NCBI GenBank assembly: GCA_030683155.1
Contig: JAUXMV010000065.1
Coordinates: 1 to 64,000, forward strand
Reading direction: 5' to 3'
Length of the DNA: 64,000 nt
Source: Bacteroidales bacterium
Lineage (GTDB): Bacteria > Bacteroidota > Bacteroidia > Bacteroidales > F082
Positions within the stretch are counted from its first letter, which is position 1. Each line of letters starts with the position of its first letter. The notes beneath the pieces are model-generated. The model was not told where the DNA came from. It made no database searches and worked only from the letters and a program-made list of their open reading frames with translations. Positions 1 through 8,163 of this stretch are shown in pieces. A program made the position numbers and the translations under genes.

Positions 1-221
1 CAGCAATTCCGCATAAAAAAAGGACTATAGCTAACCCCTTGTAAATGATTAAGCTAAAATATTTTGGATAGAATATTTTTCGCACTAATTTTGTCACAGG
101 TAAACAAGCGATTCGAAGCACGTCAACAATTTGTATAAATAGCTGAATATCAGCTGTTAGCGTCAACTTGGCGGTTTGCCCGCCATTCCGAAAGGATGTG
201 GGTTTCATGTTTTAATATTTG

Positions 222-259
222 AAAAACGCCGGAGCAAAGCCACGTATACCGGCGTTTTT
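222..259. terminator. Intrinsic terminator-like hairpin
   Basis: An 11-bp perfect stem (AAAAACGCCGG at 222-232 with CCGGCGTTTTT at 249-259) encloses a 16-nt loop and has A and T runs on its two sides, so it could terminate in either direction. It lies upstream of the transposase and probably ends a gene outside the window. The rest of 1-396 holds no convincing gene. It does contain two small palindromes, AGCTGA/TCAGCT at 141-155 and GGCGG/CCGCC at 170-184. Confidence 0.75.
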
Positions 260-376
260 ATTTGTAGCTAAATTACTCTATTTCAATTTAATAAACAAAT
301 ATTTTAAACTTTTTTTGATTTATTTTTTTTATTTTGTATATTCTATAGAAGACACAGAAAAACAGAAAAAGAGCCA

Positions 377-403
377 GATGCAAGGCTAAAATTGAGTTGC
401 ATC
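377..403. repeat. Short inverted repeat at transposase start
   Basis: GATGCAA at 377-383 is repeated in inverse as TTGCATC at 397-403, just before the first ATG of the transposase at 406. Its position would let it act as an RNA hairpin hiding the start region, as some insertion sequences do to limit transposase translation. That role is inferred from position only. It could also be part of the IS end, but no matching copy was found after the gene. Confidence 0.4.
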
Positions 404-405
404 AA

Positions 406-1713
406 ATGTACACCTTCACCATGCAGATGGCTATAACCATCAAGCGTCGCTTCCCTGAGTTTTTGAAAATACTCAGCCATGTAAGCGACAATCGCAAAAG
501 GCCTGTTTACAAAGTTGAGGAATTGTTGATGGCCGTAATTAGTTTGTTTCTTTTCAAGCGGGGTTCGCGTAATCATGCCGACAACACGGCAAGCAAAGGG
601 AATTATTCACGCAATTTTGAACGATTGTTTCAATGCAAACTGCCCGATCTTGACACTTGCGACCGACTTCTTAAAACCCTGGACACACAGGAACTGGAAG
701 AAATTAAGCGCAAAATGATACAACTGCTTTTAAGAGCAAAGGTGTTGGATAAATACAAACTCTTTGGAATGTATCATCTTATCGGGATTGATGCCACGGG
801 CTTACACAGTTATGATTACGAACCATATCCCGAATGTCCCTACAAAACATCTAAAAGCGGAAAGCGCACATGGACAGCTTATGTACTGGAAGCTAAAATA
901 TTATGCAGCAATGGATTTAGTTTTTCGATGGCAACGGAATGGGTTAAAAATCCCGTAGGTCTGGAGTATGAAAAACAAGATTGTGAACTTAAAGCCTTCA
1001 AACGTCTAAGCCAAAAGATCAAACAAATGTACCCACGGCTGCCAATGGTGCTGGCTGCTGATGGCCTCTATCCCAATGACAATGTGTTTAAAACCTGTAA
1101 ATCCAATGGCTGGCGATTTATCATTACCCTCAAAGATGGCAACCTTCCAAGCGTATGGGAAGAAGTAAACCTGCTTAAAAAGACCGCTGCACCAATTATT
1201 ATTAAAACTTACGATACAATCGGGCAGAACAAAACCGTTACTCAATATTGCTTTCTCAACAGCATCGAATACAAAACCCACACCATCAACTTTTTAGAAA
1301 CAAAGATCACCAGCCAAGCAGTTAGCACAAAAAATGACACGAAAATATCGCAGGAAAGGTTTGTTCATATTACGGATATAGGGATTACAAATAAAAACAG
1401 TAAAACGATAAGTGACTATGGGCGAATGAGATGGAAAATTGAAAATGAGGGCTTTAACGAACAGAAAAATAGTGGGTATAATCTTGGTCACAAATACTCC
1501 AGAAAATCATTCAATGCAACCCAAAACTATTATCAATGTCTTCAAATTGCCCATATGATAAACCAGTTGGCCTACAAAACCCAGTATGTCAATAATATGA
1601 TTGGCAGTCATGATACCATAAAGTCATATGAAGAATGCATATTTATTATCATGATAGGTTATGATCTTGATTATTTTCAATCTCCTAACCTAAACGCTCA
1701 GATGAGATATTGA
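406..1713 (+). CDS. DDE transposase, IS4-like
   Basis: This is a transposase of the RNase-H-like DDE superfamily, which cuts and joins insertion-sequence ends. Likely catalytic residues, numbered from the ATG at 406, are D129 (in GIDATG), D219 (in AADGLY) and E346 (in WKIENEG). The stretch Y338, R342, E346 followed by QK about seven residues later resembles the YREK signature of IS4-type enzymes. The frame is open and apparently intact. A TTG at 397 is a possible earlier start but lies in an inverted repeat, so the ATG is preferred. Terminal inverted repeats and a target duplication could not be identified by eye, so the element's borders are unknown. A 5-bp stem (CCCTG/CAGGG, 1732-1751) follows the gene. 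The next genes are the hydroxyproline dehydratase pair on the same strand. Confidence 0.85.
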   Translation: MYTFTMQMAITIKRRFPEFLKILSHVSDNRKRPVYKVEELLMAVISLFLFKRGSRNHADNTASKGNYSRNFERLFQCKLPDLDTCDRLLKTLDTQELEEIKRKMIQLLLRAKVLDKYKLFGMYHLIGIDATGLHSYDYEPYPECPYKTSKSGKRTWTAYVLEAKILCSNGFSFSMATEWVKNPVGLEYEKQDCELKAFKRLSQKIKQMYPRLPMVLAADGLYPNDNVFKTCKSNGWRFIITLKDGNLPSVWEEVNLLKKTAAPIIIKTYDTIGQNKTVTQYCFLNSIEYKTHTINFLETKITSQAVSTKNDTKISQERFVHITDIGITNKNSKTISDYGRMRWKIENEGFNEQKNSGYNLGHKYSRKSFNATQNYYQCLQIAHMINQLAYKTQYVNNMIGSHDTIKSYEECIFIIMIGYDLDYFQSPNLNAQMRY

Positions 1714-2131
1714 GTTCTAAAACTAGAGAATCCCTGCTCAAACATTCAGGGCTAAATCTTTTAACAAAAGAAAGGAGGTAATTTCTTAACAAATAATGAT
1801 TTTTAAAACCGCAAGTTCGCGGATAGTTATAACTATGCTCAGTTCTATAGGCTTTGCTCTAATTTGTTTGGAAAATTATTTGCTGCGGAATCGCTGTTTT
1901 TTCACAATGCCCTTGCACAAAAGTGTTTGTTGTGTTACTTTTGTAAAAAAATCGGTGATGCGAACGCATTTGATTTCAAATTTTTACCACAACAACGGCA
2001 AAGGTCTTTTTGCCTGTTGGATTTGCTGAGTTTCCCGCTTTTTCTTCCGGGCAAAGCATTGCAATTGTTTCAGCGCAACTTTCCGTTGAAAATCCCATCA
2101 CAGACTCCTCAATTTTTCCATTTTAACTTCG
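1714..2131. other. Intergenic region, IS to hydroxyproline genes
   Basis: These 418 bases carry no convincing gene; short open frames here show no recognisable motif. A ribosome-site-like AAAGGAGGT near 1771-1779 has no plausible gene after it, and CGCAAGTTCGCG near 1810 forms a tiny hairpin. The best functional element is the promoter-like pair listed at 1913-1943. Part of this stretch may be the right end of the insertion sequence. Confidence 0.5.
1913..1943 (+). promoter_or_regulatory. Putative Bacteroidota promoter for hypE-hypD
   Basis: TTGC at 1913-1916 and TACTTTTG at 1936-1943 are separated by 19 nt, matching the phylum's -33/-7 pattern (TTTG, then TAnnTTTG). Transcription would begin near 1950 and leave a leader of about 180 nt before the activase gene. 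The match is by eye only. Confidence 0.5.
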
Positions 2132-2926
2132 ATGAAAGGCCTAATTTTTGACATTCGTAGTTTTTCGGTTCACGATGGACCGGGTATCAGGACAACAGTT
2201 TTTCTGAAGGGCTGTCCCTTGCGTTGCGCATGGTGCCACAATCCTGAAAGTTTTTCCTGCGAGCCGGAGAAAGCGCTGAGAGTTCAAAAACTTGGCGACA
2301 CTTCCTATACCGTGCAGGAAACCATTGGCAGTTGGATGCATCCGGAAGATATTGTTGCCCGCTTTGAAGCCGACCGTCCATTTTTTGAAGAGTCAGGTGG
2401 TGGCATTACTATTTCTGGCGGCGAACCTCTTTTTCAGCCGGAATTTACTTTGGATATTTTGAAAAAAACCACTGCCAAAGGAATTCATTCTGCCATCGAT
2501 ACCTCCGGATATGCGCCTGAAGCGCTGTTTAAACAAACTATTGCCGTCACCGATCTCGTTCTTTTCGACCTTAAACTTGCAGATGGTCAACGGCATAAAG
2601 AATTTACCGGACAAGATAACGGACTGATAATGGCCAATCTTTCCCATCTGGCAAAAAGCAAAAAGACATTTTTTATCAGAATACCATTGATTCCGGAGGT
2701 TACTGACACAACCGAAAACCTGCATGGATTAAAGAAAATCCTGCTCAGTCTTCCCGTGATAGAAAGGATTGACCTGCTTCCTTTTCATCATCTGGCGCAA
2801 GATAAATACAAACGCCTTGGCCTGAATTATGGCATCGGGGCAACAAAAGCCTACGACAAAAACCGTGTTGAAGAAATTAAAAACTTCTTTGCTGATGCAG
2901 CTTCAACCGTAAGTGTAGGAGGGTAG
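2132..2926 (+). CDS. hypE: Glycyl radical enzyme activase (radical SAM)
   Basis: This radical-SAM activase should install the glycyl radical in the enzyme encoded 37 bp downstream. The radical-SAM cluster motif CxxxCxxC is C28, C32 and C35 in a GCPLRCAWCHNPES context, and SGGGITISGGEP is the SAM-binding GGE region. At 264 residues it is shorter than most activases of non-PFL glycyl radical enzymes. The region after HNPES has only one further cysteine (C43), so the ferredoxin-like insert with two extra clusters is absent, as in pyruvate formate-lyase activase. The ATG at 2132 fits the conserved N-terminus (FDIRSFSVHDGPGIR). The symbol is inferred from the neighbour; family membership itself is secure. 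Confidence 0.85.
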   Translation: MKGLIFDIRSFSVHDGPGIRTTVFLKGCPLRCAWCHNPESFSCEPEKALRVQKLGDTSYTVQETIGSWMHPEDIVARFEADRPFFEESGGGITISGGEPLFQPEFTLDILKKTTAKGIHSAIDTSGYAPEALFKQTIAVTDLVLFDLKLADGQRHKEFTGQDNGLIMANLSHLAKSKKTFFIRIPLIPEVTDTTENLHGLKKILLSLPVIERIDLLPFHHLAQDKYKRLGLNYGIGATKAYDKNRVEEIKNFFADAASTVSVGG

Positions 2927-2963
2927 AATTAAGAATATTTTTTCATTCATAAAGAAAAAACCA

Positions 2964-5327
2964 ATGTTAAGCCAACGTATTCAACAACTTAGAAACGAAA
3001 GTCTGAAAGCGGTAAATTGCATTTCGCACGAAAGGGCTCAGCTCATCACACATTATTATAGCACTGTCGATGCTGAAGAAACCGGAGTAGCACTTCAGAG
3101 AGCAAATGCTTTCCGGCATATCTTACTGAATAAAAAGATCCATATTTCGGAAGGCGAACTCATTGTCGGAGAGCGTGGCCCGGCTCCGAAAGCGACGCCA
3201 ACCTACCCTGAAATTTCACTCCATACCATCGAAGACCTTGAGGTGCTCCACAATCGAAAAAAAGTTTCTTACAAGGTAGATGAACTTACAAAAAAGGTTT
3301 ATCTGGAAGAAATTATTCCTTTCTGGAAAGGCAAAACCCAACGCGACCGGGTGTTTCAGGCTTTGAGCAACCAATGGAAAGAGGCCTATGCAGCCGGAGT
3401 TTTCACAGAGTTTCAGGAACAGAGGGCGCCCGGACATACCGTTGCCGGAAAAGACCTTTTTACCAAAGGCATGCTCGAAATAGTCGAAGAAATTCAGCAG
3501 ACTTTATCTTCAATGGAACGCAAAGGCATCAGTATGGATCGTTATGAAGAGCTGCTCGCCATGGAAATTACTGCAGAAGCTATCATGGCCTATGCAAAAC
3601 GACATGCAGATACACTGAAGCAGTTGCTTCCCGAAGAGGCAAGTGAAGAAAGGCGCAACGAACTGCTTGATATGATTTCCATCTGTGAAAAGGTTCCGGC
3701 ACATGCACCAGCAACTTTTCATGAGGCTTTGCAGCATTATTGGTTCATCCATGTTGGCATCATTACAGAGCTGAACCCCTGGGACTCCTTCAATCCGGGC
3801 CGCCTTGACCAGCATCTTTATCCTTTCTACACAAAAGAAATCGCAGACGGCTCGCTTAGCCGCGAAAGGGCAATGGAACTTCTTCAGGCATTCTGGATAA
3901 AGTTCAACAACCATCCTGCACCGCCAAAAGTTGGAATAACAGCTTTGGAAAGCAATACCTACACTGATTTTGCTCTGATCAACCTTGGAGGACTGAACGA
4001 GGATGGTGCAGATGCAGTGAACGAACTTACATTTTTAATTTTGGATGTGATTGAAGAAATGCGTCTGCTTCAACCCAGTTCGATGGTGCAGATAAGCAAA
4101 AAGAACCCCGATAGTTTTGTGAAAAGAGCCTTGCGAATAAGCAAAACCGGCTTTGGACAACCTTCGTTTTTCAATACGGATGTCATTATACAACAGTTAC
4201 TTAGTCAGGGGAAATTACTCACCGATGCCAGAAACGGTGGCGCAAGCGGATGCGTCGAAACCGGCGCTTTCGGAACAGAGGCTTATACCCTGTCGGGCTA
4301 TTTCAATCTCAATAAGGTCCTTGAACTTGCGCTCAACAACGGCTATGATTTCCGCACAGGGAAACAAACTGGATTAGAAACAGGGGATGTTTCAACTTTT
4401 GACAATTTTGAGACTTTTTATCATGCATTTGAAAAACAACTGAAGCATTTCATTGATATCAAAATTGAAGGAAACAATAGCATAGAAAGGCTTTTTGCAG
4501 AACATATGCCAGTGCCATTTCTCTCTTTGTTTATAAAGGATTGCATCGCTAACGCCAAAGATTATAATGCCGGTGGAGCAAGATACAATACCAGTTATAT
4601 ACAAGGTGTAGGTCTTGGGAGTATTACCGATAATCTGACGGCAATCCGCAAATGGGTTTTTGAGGAGAAGGCACTCAGCTTTGAGCAACTGAAGGAAATG
4701 CTGACCAGCAACTTTGAAGGATTTGGTCAGTGGCGCCACCGCTTTGTTTACGAAACACCAAAATGGGGAAACAATGATGAAACAGCTGACAGGCATGCTG
4801 TGAAGGTGTTCAAAAGCTTTTACAATTCGGTGAATGGCAGGCCAAGCTATCGTGGTGGCGTTTTCAGGATCAATCTTTTGCCGACCACATCCCATGTGTA
4901 TTTTGGAAGCGTCATAGGTGCAATGCCTGATGGCAGGAAATCAGGATTACCGCTGAGCGAAGGCATAAGTCCGGTGCAGGGTTCAGACCAAAAAGGACCG
5001 GTGGCAGTTTTACAGTCAGCCGCCAAAATTGATCATATCCGCACGGGCGGCACTTTGTTAAATCAAAAATTTACACCTGAATTTTTCGCTTCAGACGAAG
5101 CACTCGATAAACTTGTGGCATTGGTAAGAACCTGGTTTCGCCTCGACGGACACCACATACAATTCAATGTGGTAAAAGCTGAAACCCTTCGTGCCGCGCA
5201 AAAGGAACCGGAAAATTACAAAGACCTTATTGTGCGTGTTGCAGGCTATTCCGACTATTTCAACGATTTGGGCGACGACCTTCAGGAAGAAATCATTCAG
5301 CGCACAGCGCATGATTCAAGCATTTGA
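2964..5327 (+). CDS. hypD: trans-4-hydroxy-L-proline dehydratase (glycyl radical)
   Basis: This is a glycyl radical enzyme, 787 residues. The radical loop RVAGYSDYF places the radical glycine at G761, and the thiyl cysteine is C430 in GASGCVETG with E432. Compared from memory with the Clostridioides difficile hydroxyproline dehydratase, the pocket residues recur with constant offsets: F150 and H158 (F152, H160), then D274, S330, D335, C430, E432, Y446 and G761 (D278, S334, D339, C434, E436, Y450, G765). This supports radical dehydration of trans-4-hydroxy-L-proline to pyrroline-5-carboxylate rather than PFL or diol-dehydratase activity. The activase gene is 37 bp upstream, probably in one operon. 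No pyrroline-5-carboxylate reductase gene is nearby. The enzyme would be cytoplasmic and oxygen sensitive. Confidence 0.88.
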   Translation: MLSQRIQQLRNESLKAVNCISHERAQLITHYYSTVDAEETGVALQRANAFRHILLNKKIHISEGELIVGERGPAPKATPTYPEISLHTIEDLEVLHNRKKVSYKVDELTKKVYLEEIIPFWKGKTQRDRVFQALSNQWKEAYAAGVFTEFQEQRAPGHTVAGKDLFTKGMLEIVEEIQQTLSSMERKGISMDRYEELLAMEITAEAIMAYAKRHADTLKQLLPEEASEERRNELLDMISICEKVPAHAPATFHEALQHYWFIHVGIITELNPWDSFNPGRLDQHLYPFYTKEIADGSLSRERAMELLQAFWIKFNNHPAPPKVGITALESNTYTDFALINLGGLNEDGADAVNELTFLILDVIEEMRLLQPSSMVQISKKNPDSFVKRALRISKTGFGQPSFFNTDVIIQQLLSQGKLLTDARNGGASGCVETGAFGTEAYTLSGYFNLNKVLELALNNGYDFRTGKQTGLETGDVSTFDNFETFYHAFEKQLKHFIDIKIEGNNSIERLFAEHMPVPFLSLFIKDCIANAKDYNAGGARYNTSYIQGVGLGSITDNLTAIRKWVFEEKALSFEQLKEMLTSNFEGFGQWRHRFVYETPKWGNNDETADRHAVKVFKSFYNSVNGRPSYRGGVFRINLLPTTSHVYFGSVIGAMPDGRKSGLPLSEGISPVQGSDQKGPVAVLQSAAKIDHIRTGGTLLNQKFTPEFFASDEALDKLVALVRTWFRLDGHHIQFNVVKAETLRAAQKEPENYKDLIVRVAGYSDYFNDLGDDLQEEIIQRTAHDSSI

Positions 5328-5370
5328 TTTAATGCGGGTAATAAGTTCTTGCTGAAAAACTCAGAATGTT

Positions 5371-5583
5371 GATATTTCGGTGCGCGGCACCTCTCGTTTA
5401 AATTCTATTTGTATATTCTACAAAGATTATCGCCACTCTGTGGCTCAATTTCAGACCTTCAGACTTTCAGACTTTCAGACTTTCAGACTTTCTGACTTTC
5501 TGACCTTCAGACTTTCAGACCTTCAGACCTTCAGTAGAATTTTGTCCGGTGGTGTGTTTAAAGGTGCAGCGCACCGAAATATC
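5371..5583. repeat. Inverted REP-like palindrome pair (BIME-like)
   Basis: The left arm 5371-5402 and right arm 5557-5583 are inverted copies. They share GCGCACCGAAATATC at the outer end and TTTAAA at the inner end, with one mismatch and one 5-nt indel. Each arm contains its own palindrome, GGTGC-GCG-GCACC at 5379-5391 and GGTGC-AGC-GCACC at 5563-5575. A nested pair AATTCTA (5401-5407) / TAGAATT (5535-5541) sits inside. The layout resembles paired REP elements or a small non-coding mobile element. Confidence 0.7.
5452..5534. repeat. 8-bp tandem repeat, about 10 units
   Basis: The unit CAGACTTT, with variants CAGACCTT and CTGACTTT, is repeated ten times without a gap and followed by CAG. It lies inside the inverted-repeat pair at 5371-5583. 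Unit length and absence of spacers rule out a CRISPR. An open frame running through it is an artefact of the periodicity. Confidence 0.9.
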
Positions 5584-5736
5584 TGATGGAAGATTTTTTA
5601 ACCAATATCACCCAAATCCCTGCACAAGAAACAAGAAATTATTGAATTAACTTCTTATATTACAATAGATTATGACTTTTTCAGCAAGCCCTAATTATTG
5701 CAAATCACTGCAGAGAATAAAACTATGGGGTTGGTC

Positions 5737-6534
5737 TTACAGCCCCAGACTCATACTCAGCAGCTCTGCAATATCATAATTTTTCATCCGGTCTTCCTGA
5801 TTTTTATATTTGATTCCATCGGTCATCATCACCATGCAGAACGGACAAGCTGTTGCAATGATATCGGCGCCGGTGGCAATGGCTTCCTCGGTGCGCTCGA
5901 TGAAAACCTCCTTATCGCCTTTTTCGGCTTCTTTAAACATCTGACCGCCTCCGGCACCACAACATAAGCCAAAACTGCGGTTACGCGGCATTTCAACTTT
6001 TGCGGATGGAATTATTTTCAAAAGATCACGGGGAGCATCGTACTCGTTGTTGGCTCTGCCAAGATAGCAAGGATCGTGAAAAACGATAGTTTTACTGCTG
6101 AAAAGATCCGATTTGATATTCAGTTTTCCTTCGTCCAGCATTTTTTGTAAAAACTGTGTATGGTGCCACACCTCATAATGACCACCCAGGTCAGGATATT
6201 CATTCTTGAGGGTGTTATAATCATGCGGACAACAAGTCACGATCTTTTTCACCTCATACATATCCAAAATCTGAATGTTGGTGAGCGCCTGCATCTGAAA
6301 CAACATTTCGTTGCCTGCCCGCCGGGCCACATCGCCGCTGTCAGACTCCTCCGCACCTAAAACAGCATAATCAGTTTTAAGCCATGAAAGGATTTTCGCA
6401 AATTCCCGTGTAACTTTTTTGTAGCGGTCGTCGAAAGCACCTGCAGAACCAACCCAAAACAACCATTCTGGCTTGTGGCCGGTTGCGAATATTTCGGCCA
6501 TTACAGGCACTTGCACTTTTATTTTATTTTCCAT
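5737..6534 (-). CDS. CCG-domain (Fe-S) oxidoreductase subunit
   Basis: The protein has the two cysteine-rich CCG modules of the heterodisulfide reductase B / GlcF type. The first includes CCPH, and the second has HDPCYLGR, then CCGAGGG and CPFC. Such modules bind a non-cubane or [4Fe-4S] cluster and pass electrons or reduce disulfides. The gene lies 23 bp after the membrane Fe-S subunit at 6558-7871 and is surely cotranscribed. Together the two match the domain order of EMO, the ETF:methylmenaquinone oxidoreductase, split into two chains. The start is set at MENKIKV (6534); an in-frame start 60 bp earlier would overlap the upstream gene. The partner of this complex is not encoded in the window, so ETF as donor is an inference. 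Confidence 0.75.
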   Translation of the reverse strand: MENKIKVQVPVMAEIFATGHKPEWLFWVGSAGAFDDRYKKVTREFAKILSWLKTDYAVLGAEESDSGDVARRAGNEMLFQMQALTNIQILDMYEVKKIVTCCPHDYNTLKNEYPDLGGHYEVWHHTQFLQKMLDEGKLNIKSDLFSSKTIVFHDPCYLGRANNEYDAPRDLLKIIPSAKVEMPRNRSFGLCCGAGGGQMFKEAEKGDKEVFIERTEEAIATGADIIATACPFCMVMMTDGIKYKNQEDRMKNYDIAELLSMSLGL

Positions 6535-6557
6535 CTTTTCTTTGCTTTTTGGGTTGA

Positions 6558-7871
6558 TTATGCTTTGGCATTTACATACAACTCTTCGGCCCATTTCATG
6601 CGGTCCTGAGGCGAAAACTGCCAGGGAGCACCATTGTTTTCAATATTTGCGAAAGCGGCATTAAGCCCTGCAGGTGCGGCAGATTTTTCTAAAACAAGAT
6701 ATCGGCGCATATCCAGAATCAGTGAAGGCTGGTGGATATTCACAGGACACTCTTGCGCACAGGCATTGCACATCGTGCAAGCCCACAATTCTTCTTCAGA
6801 GATATAATCGCCGATGAGTGATTTCCCATCATTAAATGTCAAGCCTTCCCTGTGCAATCCCGGACCTTTTTCTTTCATCCGGGCGCGCAAGTCCATCATG
6901 ATTTTGCGTGGGGAAAGCAGTTTGCCGGTTATGTTGGCCGGACAAACAGCAGTGCATCTTCCGCATTCAGTGCAAGAAAGTGCATTCATATAATTCACCC
7001 AGCTTGTGTCTTCAGCATCAGAAACACCAAATTTTGGAGGAACTTCAGTGGAAGCCGCAAAAGCTGTCTGCGGGTCTAGCATCATCTTTACCTCTTTGGT
7101 GATGCTTTCCATGTTTTCGGCATAACCAAGCGGACTGATTCGGCTTACAAATACGTTTGGAACCGACATGAAAACATGAAAATGCTTTGAATAGGGCAGT
7201 ATGTTGGCAAAAACAAAAATCAACAAAATATGTCCCCACCAATTGAACTCATGCCAGAAATGAATGACTTCCGGACTGAGGCCAGCAAAGAGACCTGCCA
7301 AAAAAATACTTACAGGATAAACGCCCGTAAGCGCTTCATTATGGGAATCCATTTCAAGCAGATAAAAGGTATTCATGCCAAGTAAAGTAATCATCAGTAA
7401 AAGGATGAAACTTAGTGCCAGATTTGCATCTGCCTTGGAAACCGGTTTCATCTCAGGACCATAGAAGCGCTTCACTTTCATGAAAAGACGCCTGAAAAGA
7501 AAAACAAGGATTGACACCAATATAATAGCTGCAAAAATATCTCCGGCAGCAAACAGAAAATCATAAACCGGCCCCAAAAAACCCAACACCCTTTCTGTGC
7601 CAAAAAGCCCGTCGATAACCATTTCAATGCTTCCGACAAGAATGACCATAAAACCCCAGAAAACCAATGCGTGTAATAATCCCATCACAGGATGACGGAA
7701 TATTTTTGTTTGTCCGATGGCTACCTCCAAAGTTACTTTTATGCGTTTAGGAATGTTGTCGAGCGGTAGTTTTTTAGTGAATTTAAAGTTAAAAAAAAGC
7801 CGGCGCATCGTCCAGGCAAAAACTGCCAAAGTAATCAGCAGCGTGATGGAGAAAAGGATTTGCTTAACCAT
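6558..7871 (-). CDS. Membrane 4Fe-4S dicluster / NarI-like subunit
   Basis: The N-terminal half has five to six membrane segments with histidines (for example GLLHALVFWG, HFWHEFNWWGH), as in NarI-like cytochrome b subunits. The C-terminal half has two ferredoxin-type cluster motifs, CTECGRCTAVCP and CTMCNACAQECP. With the CCG protein downstream this forms a quinone-linked electron-transfer complex, probably oxidising reduced ETF from acyl-CoA dehydrogenases and reducing menaquinone. The start MVKQILF at 7871 is preferred over 7931 because a promoter (7902-7931) sits between them. The divergent neighbour is the acyl-CoA mutase icmF, which fits short-chain acyl-CoA metabolism. It could instead serve a lactate or heterodisulfide substrate. 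Confidence 0.75.
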   Translation of the reverse strand: MVKQILFSITLLITLAVFAWTMRRLFFNFKFTKKLPLDNIPKRIKVTLEVAIGQTKIFRHPVMGLLHALVFWGFMVILVGSIEMVIDGLFGTERVLGFLGPVYDFLFAAGDIFAAIILVSILVFLFRRLFMKVKRFYGPEMKPVSKADANLALSFILLLMITLLGMNTFYLLEMDSHNEALTGVYPVSIFLAGLFAGLSPEVIHFWHEFNWWGHILLIFVFANILPYSKHFHVFMSVPNVFVSRISPLGYAENMESITKEVKMMLDPQTAFAASTEVPPKFGVSDAEDTSWVNYMNALSCTECGRCTAVCPANITGKLLSPRKIMMDLRARMKEKGPGLHREGLTFNDGKSLIGDYISEEELWACTMCNACAQECPVNIHQPSLILDMRRYLVLEKSAAPAGLNAAFANIENNGAPWQFSPQDRMKWAEELYVNAKA

Positions 7872-7901
7872 AACCCAAATAATTTGTGTGTTCGAATGAT
7901 G

Positions 7902-7931
7902 CAATATTAAGGTTTTTTGGCTAACGAACAA
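7902..7931 (-). promoter_or_regulatory. Putative promoter for Fe-S oxidoreductase operon
   Basis: On the minus strand TTGT (7928-7931) is followed after 18 nt by TAATATTG (7902-7909), one mismatch from TAnnTTTG. It places the transcript start near 7895 and supports the start codon at 7871. Confidence 0.45.
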
Positions 7932-8113
7932 GCACTTGACCCTTATTCAGAATCGATCAAAATTTCCACAGTGAAAAACGATTATAAAACAAAACATATC
8001 AAAAGCCTAAAACTATAAAACATTCAATTTTCTTCAATAATATTTTGTAAAAAAGGTTTTTGGTTTTAGTAAGTCACAAGCAATGCAATCTGTCGTCCCA
8101 AAAAACTCAATCA

Positions 8114-8143
8114 TTGCCCTATATATTTAAAATGCTACATTTG
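8114..8143 (+). promoter_or_regulatory. Putative promoter for icmF
   Basis: TTGC (8114-8117), an 18-nt spacer and TACATTTG (8136-8143) match the Bacteroidota promoter pattern, with the start codon 20 nt downstream at 8164. Confidence 0.6.
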
Positions 8144-8163
8144 TATCAATAAAAAAATACGAC

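Noticed and set aside
1711-1760. Right terminal inverted repeat of the IS
   Set aside because: Reverse-complement comparison with the region before the gene gave only short, scattered matches.
1796-2151. Short open frames after the transposase
   Set aside because: No motif, no family pattern, overlapping frames, and the region holds a likely promoter. The AAAGGAGGT before them is not enough.
5452-5534. CRISPR array
   Set aside because: Units are 8 bp with no spacers and no cas genes are present.
5380-5586. Open frame through the 8-bp tandem array
   Set aside because: Its repetitive translation (QTFRLSDF) follows from the tandem repeat; it lies inside an inverted-repeat element.
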